A stretch of 64,000 nt of DNA, from positions 992,001-1,056,000 of the forward strand of contig NZ_CP020469.1 in NCBI RefSeq assembly GCF_003031405.1, in the 5' to 3' direction. Positions within the stretch are counted from its first letter, which is position 1. Each line of letters opens with the position of its first letter. The notes under the pieces are model-generated. The model did not search any database. It saw only the letters and a program-made list of their open reading frames with translations, and was not told the DNA's origin. Positions 59,401 to 64,000 of the stretch are shown in pieces. This stretch comes from Halomonas sp. 'Soap Lake #6'. Lineage in GTDB: Bacteria; Pseudomonadota; Gammaproteobacteria; Pseudomonadales; Halomonadaceae. Position numbers and translations under genes: made by a program.

Positions 59401-60884
59401 TCCGCTTGTGTTTGAGCAAAACAGAGTGCGCCGTATGCATGTTGCTCCCGGTGATGAAACAGGGTGTGAGCGATGTCGTAAAAAGATTGCCCGCTGTCAC
59501 GCAGGTGGGCAGCAAGAGCGCGGGCATTTTCGGCCAGTGCTTCTTGGCTGCGAGCGCTAAACCGAATAGGCAGGGCTTCGGTAGGCGTATGGCTCGGTGC
59601 TGCTGGTTTTTCTGGGGCGCTTTCTAAAATGACATGGGCGTTTGCGCCGCCAAAGCCAAAAGAGTTAACACCGATCACCAAGCGACCCTGTGGCTTAAGC
59701 GGGTGGGCTTTCGTCACAACGCTGATGTTCCACTCATCAAACTTGATGCGTGAGTTAAGCTTGCGGATGCCGATGGTGGCGGGCACTTCGCGGTGTTGCA
59801 GGCTATATATCGCCTTCGCGAGCCCAGCGACGCCTGAGGCGGTTTCTAGGTGGCCAAGGTTACTTTTTATCGAGCCAATGAGTAGCGGCGTTTTGCGGTG
59901 TTTGCCGAGCGCTTCCCCAATGGCGTGGGTCTCGATTGGGTCGCCAACCGCGGTGCCGGTGCCATGGGCTTCCAGGTAGTCAATTTCATCCGGTGAGATG
60001 CCAGCCTGATCGTAGGCCCGGCGCATTAAGTCAACCTGAGCGCTGGGGTTGGGCACCGTTAAACCAGACTTATGACCGTCGGTATTGACAGCAGAACCTG
60101 CTACCACCGCCAGGATATTGTCTCCATCGGCAACAGCTAGGTCGTAATCTTTGAGCAGGAATAGCCCAGCACCTTCTGAGCGCACGTAGCCATTGCCAGC
60201 TTCATCAAATACCTGGCATCGCCCGGTGGGCGACAGCATGCTGGCTTTGGAGAAAATAATAAAGCCGTAAGGGTGCAGGTGAAGGCTAATTCCTCCCGCC
60301 AGTGCCATGGTGGTTTCGCCGCTACGAATGGATTGGCAGGCTTGGTGAAACGCCACCATTGAGGACGAACAGGCGGTGTCCAGCGACATGCTGGGGCCGT
60401 GGAAATCGAACACGTAAGAGAGGCGGTTTGAGGCAATACTTGAGGTATTACCCGTGGCAGTGGAGGCGTCAATTGCCCCCATGTCGTCAGCTATGCGGTA
60501 GGAGTAATCAAGGCTGGCGATGCCTACAAAAACACCGCACTGACTGCCGCGTAGGGTGCTGGGCACAATGCCCGCGCTTTCCATAGCTTCCCAGGCAAGC
60601 TCCAGCAACATGCGTTGTTGCGGGTCCATATTTGCCGCTTCGCGGGGCGAAATCCCGAAAAACGCTGCGTCAAACCCGCTAATATCACCCAAGCTGCCAG
60701 CGGCAAAGGTTACGCTGGTACCTGGATGGCGTTTGTCAGGATGCAAGAATGCATCGTGACTCCAACGATCAGGAGCCACTTGGGTGACGAGGTCTTTTTC
60801 GGCTTGCAGGTCCTGCCAGAACGTTTCAGGGGTGGTGCCGGGGAAACGATGGGCGGCGCCGATAATGGCAACGCGTTTAGTCAT
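53424..60884 (-). CDS. Highly reducing type I polyketide synthase (RkpA-like)
   Basis: A 2486-residue, single-module PKS. Order: ketosynthase (Cys172 in DTACSSS, His307 in EAHGTGT, His345 in SNLGHLE), acyltransferase (Ser619 in GHSVGE, specificity motif YAFH), dehydratase at about 900-1180 (DHVVGEGAVFPGAG, LDSAFQ), a methyltransferase-like region with a degraded SAM site (LLEAGPCAPALG), enoyl reductase at about 1680-1990 (GLNFRDVMYTLGLL, HGAAGGVGIAALQIA), ketoreductase at about 2030-2290 (TGGLGGFG, YSSATTLFGNPGQANY) and ACP (Ser2406 in GFDSL). It has no thioesterase; release is probably by the alpha-oxoamine synthase encoded next. It likely makes a saturated chain for a capsule lipid. A serine/threonine-rich tandem repeat lies before the enoyl reductase. 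Confidence 0.92.
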   Translation of the reverse strand: MTKRVAIIGAAHRFPGTTPETFWQDLQAEKDLVTQVAPDRWSHDAFLHPDKRHPGTSVTFAAGSLGDISGFDAAFFGISPREAANMDPQQRMLLELAWEAMESAGIVPSTLRGSQCGVFVGIASLDYSYRIADDMGAIDASTATGNTSSIASNRLSYVFDFHGPSMSLDTACSSSMVAFHQACQSIRSGETTMALAGGISLHLHPYGFIIFSKASMLSPTGRCQVFDEAGNGYVRSEGAGLFLLKDYDLAVADGDNILAVVAGSAVNTDGHKSGLTVPNPSAQVDLMRRAYDQAGISPDEIDYLEAHGTGTAVGDPIETHAIGEALGKHRKTPLLIGSIKSNLGHLETASGVAGLAKAIYSLQHREVPATIGIRKLNSRIKFDEWNISVVTKAHPLKPQGRLVIGVNSFGFGGANAHVILESAPEKPAAPSHTPTEALPIRFSARSQEALAENARALAAHLRDSGQSFYDIAHTLFHHREQHAYGALCFAQTQAEAAEALSQFAEGEESQVTALERLANPRGPVFVYDGNGCQWETMGHDLLESDAVFSDAIDRVDALFQQYGDFSLRAELAGRNQQEGAEGRFVRTEIAQPALFALQVALTEWLKAQGITPAAVFGHSVGEVAAAWASGALSLEDAVKVIYYRSFYQGKTRGLGEMSAVAMSAEEVAPWLEKPEFNKVSLAGINSPKGITLAGDRDQLSKLEAALSTQDIFAKRLPLDYAFHSPAMDSIQADIVAVLADITPQATQIPYVSTVTGAVSEGTTLGAHYWWLNIREPVLFDNAAIALIEQGFNVFVEVGAHPILRRYLNESLRQQERSGLVLGTIERHKPGSEGLNRCLSQLLLSGLSMDSRRFFPVEGQRVLLPRYAWQRAHHWVQGTNDGQGLLARNYQHPLLGYPIAQQDNTWESQLDTKRQPWLADHVVGEGAVFPGAGFVELALAAALQQKDTPLLDIEELEIRAPLLLDGPNGRTMRLTLNPDDGRLTILSREPASGSEWQLNTVARRMRESRGFLLNRQAPTLPSRAPDYTLAEHLQMAERIGLHYGPAFQAISRGWIEGDSIVGEICLSDDVQAQLSTLHVHPGILDSAFQLFIPLLAKQSDFSAQLAFVPVRVGRIQVNTEAGAPVLARAVMGKRAPHSFTADFELFDAAGNAVAVLSETRFKAIRLNRAHHQHFSYLDVELTPAPLNAATMTLPAEALSRLAGLSSAYASGTDQRYAQEVAPLLDSLSEAFALHGYAVAREGVEGDDEQLAPETIWQLLVQDYPDYFAPIHLVGRLGLHRELLANGSAELESLGITSEYLSGINRVLIGESGWQVLATELGALIEATLATQPKGQRLQLLEAGPCAPALGQRLLEQLANAHDIANDTHHYRAITTSDTARHQAEQLQERFPLIDVQPLEETPPTLTNAEKAQLAFISVDVTQPERTRQLIEALPTLLAPGAQIMVVGISPSRWLDDLLATPGIDQNALEQSTLSDWLNNQGFSVSPPIALEEGDIGAYLLHAQVINADEQPTLTQPAAHHLIVAGHEQEALATQLAEQLAKLSSSANVSDSTNASGSTDISSSTDVSSSTDISSSTNVWLRISDAAPQVLLSEALDETSETPEALNSAALNIVDLRGLGATTTTAQTQRCHNAQQWSLALEASGLEGQGSRVTLWLPTQESHTGDDAALWGFGRSLANEAVGHLVTLIDLPVAPSTAAIAALAASIAAPDSENELVITQEGTRLATRLRTLPAPHPLQAQEAAPRQAMTLGFALPGQLRQLQWRPRQLPTLSADEVEIRVKATGLNFRDVMYTLGLLSDEAIENGFAGPTLGLEFSGEVVAVGANVKHVAPGQAVVGFGPASFSDRLIASQHAVAPLPEGVSYAAAATIPTTFFTVYYALKHLARLEPGEKVLIHGAAGGVGIAALQIAQWMGAEIYATVGSEEKRDFLRLMGVAHIYDSRSLTFAEEILQDTQGEGVDIVLNSLAGEAINQNLRALRPFGRFLELGKRDFYENTHIGLRPFRNNLSYFGIDSDQLMKVQPALTQRLFSEMMALFNDGTLSPLPFTAFSHSQVIDAFRYMQQARQIGKVVVTYEQPIAPPSNESLGTDALTLPAEASYLVTGGLGGFGLKTAQWLVSKGARQLILLSRSGPASEEAQAAITAFEAQGVNVLAAACDITDRDALAKVMERAQRELSPLRGIVHAATVIDDGLIRNLDAERIQNVLAPKIEGARHLDALSRDTELDFFILYSSATTLFGNPGQANYVAANHWLEAFAARRRAEGLPATCIRWGAIEDVGFLARNTRTRDALQERLGGSALRSDDALKVLEQMLVTPGPSLGVLELEWGALARFLPTANAPRFMEIARASDEDGSTDNDSDISALLADLSPEELHSTVTDLLRTELASILLIDEEKIDVNRSVYDMGFDSLMGVELMTAIENRLGVQVPVMVLSEASTLDKLAGVLIQKLHQHDDDVEEAPQDALASLAARHGADTITNEPTSTPATETP
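56155..56270 (-). repeat. In-frame 18-bp repeat in PKS linker
   Basis: About six imperfect 18-bp units (plus-strand CAGTGCTGCTAGATATAT type) encode S-S-S-T-D-I/V repeats between the methyltransferase-like and enoyl reductase regions. The period keeps the frame. Confidence 0.8.
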
Positions 60885-62533
60885 TCTTGCTCCTGAGGTT
60901 CTGGTTCTGCCTTGATCACATCGTTACTTATATCGCGTCCAAACACTTGTTTAAATAGCTGAACGCCAAGTTCGTTTGCTGCTAATCCTTGCGGCTTACG
61001 CTCGCTAGGCAATCGTTCAGTTGATCGCGTTTGCACGTCGGTTGACCATATCATGTACGGAGTGCTGCCAGCAGGGGGCGAATAATGCCTGTAGGCGGCG
61101 GGTAATATCGGCACATGGTCACCGTACCAACCTAAAAGCCCTTGCCTAGATGCTGAGTTTAGCGCTGTTTTAACGCTGGCTAGCATTTGATCAGCCTCAC
61201 CTAAATGGCGTAGGTAGACGGCTAGATCACGTACATGTTCAGATAGCGGCCAAGTTGCGTTAGGCAGTGTAGCGGCTAAATGCCTCTGCTCTGGGGCTTC
61301 CAGATGCAGCGGGCCGTGATTTTCCATGGTGATAACAAATACAAACAGTGGCCTATTATCTCCATCTTCAAGCAGGCGTCCAACCTTTCGTGCTACAGCG
61401 AGGTCACTAATGTATTGCCCATGATTATCTTGATTGTCGAATTCGCTAATATCAATGAATAGATCAAAGCCAAGTTTTGGGATAACTCGGTCGCGTAAAT
61501 AAAATGTAGCGGGGTAAGGGTGAATGCACACGGTGCGATAGCCTTGCGCTTTAAAAGCGCTGGCAACATTAGGCAGCGGATGGCGCGCAAGGGTGCGATA
61601 AGGGTTGAATTGACGCGCTCCCCAGGCGGCAGGTGAAACCCCCGTGAGCACGGCACACTCGGTGCGTACCGTGTTAGCGCCCCAGGCGGGAACGTCTAAA
61701 TCGCCGTACTGAATGGCCTCATCACGAGTGGCGTCAAAGTGGTGCAGTAGCGTTGAGGCGACCTCAGGACACCAAGGGCGCGGGTCGAAAAAGGACTCGC
61801 TCTGAACCAGGACAACATTAGGCAGGGCATTGTTAGGTAGGGCATTGTTAGGCTGCTCTGCTGCTGCCTCATGTGCCGCTTGTTCCTCCACCATGCCGTA
61901 AAAAGGGGAGTCGGCCGGTGCAGGAGGTGAAGAACGCATTAGCGCAACGCCGTACGCCCATAGGCTGCTAAACAGCCCTAAGTGATGTAAATCGGCAGCC
62001 GGAATTAGGCTAACTGGCGGCGATTGGTATAACCCAACCCATACCAGCAGGGCGCCTAGTGCTGCTATGGTCAGCGTTTTTAACAAAAACGTATGGCTTT
62101 CCCATAGGTTAAGCAGAGAGGCCTCGAAGTAAATAAAGCCGCCAATCGCAATAGCACCTGCTGTGCTGGCGGCAATGGCCAGCCCGATACCAAAAAATGG
62201 CACATAGAGACGTGGGTGCAAAATAGCGTCCCAGAAGTACTCAAAGTCGTGGCAAATAAAGGGTTCGTTTAAAGTGCGCGACTTGGTATTGCTGGACTGC
62301 ACAATGACCAGCTGCAGCGAAAGAATAAAGACAATGGCAAACCAGGGGCGCTGCAATAGCAGAGTGAGCACACCAAACAGCAGCAGCCAGCTACCCAGGT
62401 GAATGGTGTTGGCAGCCATTGGCCGTTGCCAGAAAGGTTGTGGGCGCGGGCTGAGCAGCGCTTCACATAGCAAGCTGCCCAGCAGGCCTACCGCTAGGGG
62501 CGCCATTAGAGCAAGCGTAAGAGAAGCCTGCAT
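60881..62533 (-). CDS. Membrane sulfatase-family protein (RkpI-like)
   Basis: A 550-residue inner membrane protein with about five transmembrane segments in the first 200 residues (LALMAPLAVGLLGSLL, WLLLFGVLTLLL, FFGIGLAIAASTAGAIAIGG, TLTIAALGALLVWVGL), followed by a periplasmic alkaline-phosphatase/sulfatase-fold domain of the LTA-synthase type: VVLVQSESFFDPRPW (nucleophile position Ser-x-Ser), TECAVLTGVSP, MENHGPLHL and WYGDHVPIL (metal-binding D-H). It may transfer or remove a phosphate-linked head group. An 18-bp in-frame repeat at about 61820-61860 encodes NNALP units. It overlaps the PKS gene by 4 bp and follows the SDR gene with a 1-bp gap. Confidence 0.85.
   Translation of the reverse strand: MQASLTLALMAPLAVGLLGSLLCEALLSPRPQPFWQRPMAANTIHLGSWLLLFGVLTLLLQRPWFAIVFILSLQLVIVQSSNTKSRTLNEPFICHDFEYFWDAILHPRLYVPFFGIGLAIAASTAGAIAIGGFIYFEASLLNLWESHTFLLKTLTIAALGALLVWVGLYQSPPVSLIPAADLHHLGLFSSLWAYGVALMRSSPPAPADSPFYGMVEEQAAHEAAAEQPNNALPNNALPNVVLVQSESFFDPRPWCPEVASTLLHHFDATRDEAIQYGDLDVPAWGANTVRTECAVLTGVSPAAWGARQFNPYRTLARHPLPNVASAFKAQGYRTVCIHPYPATFYLRDRVIPKLGFDLFIDISEFDNQDNHGQYISDLAVARKVGRLLEDGDNRPLFVFVITMENHGPLHLEAPEQRHLAATLPNATWPLSEHVRDLAVYLRHLGEADQMLASVKTALNSASRQGLLGWYGDHVPILPAAYRHYSPPAGSTPYMIWSTDVQTRSTERLPSERKPQGLAANELGVQLFKQVFGRDISNDVIKAEPEPQEQE
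61818..61860 (-). repeat. In-frame 18-bp repeat in the sulfatase gene
   Basis: Two to three copies of a GGGCATTGTTAGGTAG-type unit (plus strand) encode the NNALPN repeat in the linker between membrane and catalytic parts. Frame is kept. Confidence 0.7.
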
Positions 62534-62534
62534 G

Positions 62535-63365
62535 CTAGCTCCCCCCTGATGGATGAAAACCCAAACGCTTTACTAGCCATTGGGATATACCTGCTGGCAG
62601 AACTGCAAGCCACCATGTGCCGAAATTTAGCGGGAAAGGAAAGCTCACCCTGGCGCGATTCGCGCTGATGCCGTGGGTAATGGCTTTGGCAGCGCGCTCT
62701 GGTGGCCACTCCCACGGTTTGGGGCCAGGCATGGCATTGCACATGGGGGAGCTAACATAGCCCGGCATGACGACCGTGACGCCAATGCCATGGGGGGCCA
62801 GTAATCCGCGTAGACCTTCGCCATAGGCCTTGATACCGGCTTTGCTGGCGCTATAGCTTGGCGTGGCAGGCAAACCGTACCAGCCCGCTAAGGAGCTAAT
62901 AAATACCAGTTGACCGCTACCCCGTACCTGCATGGCGGGCACCAGATGCTGAGCCATCGCAATAGGGGTTTTTAGATTGATATCCAGCAGTGCTTGAACG
63001 TCATCCCATGGTTCTAGCACGCTATCGCTGGTGGGATGTGCGTTTTTGCCAGCGTTAGCGATGACGATATCCGGCACTTGCTCAGCACAGAGCATGGTTA
63101 GCCATTTTTTGAGTTCTATATCGTCAGTTAAGTCAATGGATGATGGCGTTACCTGCGCGCCCCTGGCGCGGCACTCAGTGGCGATATTTTCCAGTGCTTG
63201 CGGTTGGCGACCGTGCAGTACAAGGTGTGTGTTCGGCGTGGCGTAAACCTTTGCCAGTGCACCGCCAATGGCCCCCGTGGCGCCGGTAATCAATACGCAG
63301 CGCCGTTGGCTCGCACTGGCGGCGACATGCGTAGCTGACGTGTTTGATGGTGTACCAGCGCTCAA
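62535..63365 (-). CDS. Short-chain dehydrogenase/reductase (RkpH-like)
   Basis: A 276-residue SDR: VLITGATGAIGGALAKVY (cofactor glycine motif), DIVIANAGKN, FISSLAGWYGLPATPSYSASKAGIKAYGEGL (catalytic Ser, Tyr and Lys) and VMPGYVSSPM. Residues 240-276 form a hydrophobic C-terminal stretch (FGTWWLAVLPAGISQWLVKRLGF) that could associate with the membrane. It probably reduces the keto group made by the alpha-oxoamine synthase, as 3-ketosphinganine reductase does in sphingolipid synthesis; this is inference from context. It overlaps the capsule gene upstream by 4 bp. Confidence 0.87.
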   Translation of the reverse strand: MSAGTPSNTSATHVAASASQRRCVLITGATGAIGGALAKVYATPNTHLVLHGRQPQALENIATECRARGAQVTPSSIDLTDDIELKKWLTMLCAEQVPDIVIANAGKNAHPTSDSVLEPWDDVQALLDINLKTPIAMAQHLVPAMQVRGSGQLVFISSLAGWYGLPATPSYSASKAGIKAYGEGLRGLLAPHGIGVTVVMPGYVSSPMCNAMPGPKPWEWPPERAAKAITHGISANRARVSFPFPLNFGTWWLAVLPAGISQWLVKRLGFHPSGGS

Positions 63366-64000
63366 AGCAGTTTCTCCAAGGGAGAGGGACAGGCTTCAAG
63401 TATACGCGCTGCGTTGTCTACTGCTAAATCGATGCCAGGCTGGCAGTAGAAGCCACCGTTAATTTGTGCCGTATGCATGACGGTGTTGCGAAAATAGCCA
63501 AACAACGTTTGATTTGGCGGTGGGGGTTGCTGCCAAAACTCTTCCAGGGGCCCTTCATACGTCAGGCCTGCCAAGTTATAGATTGGGTCGCTAAGTGCAT
63601 AAGTGGGGCACTGCTTCTCCAGTGAGACAATGCCCACTGTGCTGTTAACCGTAACGGTACCGGTTGCATGCTGAATGAGAGGGTTTAGATCACCCGACTC
63701 TAAATACACGATTCGCCCTTCAAGGCCATAAAAGCTGGCCAGCCGCTGGATGATTTTTGGGTAGTTTACTAACCCCATATCCAGTGGGTGGTTTTTAATG
63801 CACAGCAGAGCATCGCCAGGGGCGTGCTGGGCAAAGGAGCCCATGACGTGATCCATAACTTCTTCCATATTGTCATAGGGAGAGTGATCACGAATTTGTG
63901 CATCGGTATTGAGCTGTAGTGGCAGCATAAAATAGGATTTGCCACTCTCAATTAAGGACTGTATGCGCTTGGCATCACGCCTTTTCCACTGCTTGAGTAG
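63362..64000 (-). CDS. KpsS/RkpJ-like capsule polysaccharide protein, N-terminus outside window
   Basis: The C-terminal 212 residues are visible and the frame is open to the window edge (upstream residues read LLKQWKRRDAKRIQSLIESG). Family signs are YFMLPLQLNTDAQIRDHS, VMGSFAQHAPGDALLCIKNHPLD, ITVNSTVG-like VTVNSTVGIVSLEKQCPTYAL and YNLAGLTYEGPLEEFW, typical of KpsS-type transferases that add Kdo to the lipid anchor of group 2 capsules. It is the first visible gene of the operon and overlaps the SDR gene by 4 bp. Confidence 0.88.
   Translation of the reverse strand, partial: LLKQWKRRDAKRIQSLIESGKSYFMLPLQLNTDAQIRDHSPYDNMEEVMDHVMGSFAQHAPGDALLCIKNHPLDMGLVNYPKIIQRLASFYGLEGRIVYLESGDLNPLIQHATGTVTVNSTVGIVSLEKQCPTYALSDPIYNLAGLTYEGPLEEFWQQPPPPNQTLFGYFRNTVMHTAQINGGFYCQPGIDLAVDNAARILEACPSPLEKLL

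Overview
The window looks like a chromosomal segment of a gammaproteobacterium, most likely a Halomonas-type marine or halophilic species. That is an inference from protein style (GdhA, Rnk, GalU, CysQ, Csu-type pilus, RfaH) and from a dispersed GTAGCGCG...CGCGCTAC hairpin repeat; no rRNA or other taxonomic marker is present. Almost everything concerns the cell surface: polysaccharide and possibly peptide polymer synthesis, capsule lipid and transfer enzymes, and an archaic chaperone-usher pilus.

Region 1 (1-17143) is an AT-rich, IS-damaged island that I cannot match to a described pathway. It holds six cyanophycin-synthetase/GshF-type ATP-grasp proteins. Two of these are fused behind a dipeptide-epimerase-like enolase-superfamily domain, and one carries a C-terminal acylphosphatase-like domain. 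A further gene fuses an acylphosphatase to an MmgE/PrpD domain. One epimerase-ligase gene is split by a complete IS30-family element whose removal restores the frame exactly. Remnants of IS630, IS30 and a TupA-like gene lie between. The set suggests template-independent peptide synthesis with epimerisation.

Region 2 (17221-28096) opens with an ops-like RfaH recruitment sequence. It continues with a TupA-like ATP-grasp gene and five large glycosyltransferase genes, several translationally coupled, and ends at a strong intrinsic terminator.

Region 3 (28407-38746) is a CMP-ulosonate style operon: a DRE-TIM aldolase, KdsB, a HAD phosphatase fused to a capsule (KpsC/S-like) transferase, a polysialyltransferase-like enzyme split over two genes (the first with a Lys/Ala-rich histone-H1-like tail, the second with a Nudix-like tail), an APH/choline-kinase-like protein and a GT29 sialyltransferase-like protein. 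A 14-15 bp minisatellite follows.

Region 4 (39224-43343) provides sugar nucleotide and housekeeping genes: phosphoglucomutase, GalU and CysQ, with REP-like hairpin arrays around galU.

Region 5 (43366-48635, minus strand) is a five-gene Csu-type (spore coat U) chaperone-usher pilus operon. Region 6 (49190-51065) has gdhA and rnk.

Region 7 (51551-64000, minus strand) is a tightly coupled operon resembling the Sinorhizobium rkp-1 set: a KpsS/RkpJ-like capsule protein (cut by the window end), an SDR (RkpH-like), a membrane sulfatase (RkpI-like), a reducing type I PKS (RkpA-like), an alpha-oxoamine synthase (RkpG-like) and finally rfaH. RfaH from this operon could act on the ops-like site in front of region 2, tying the polysaccharide loci together.
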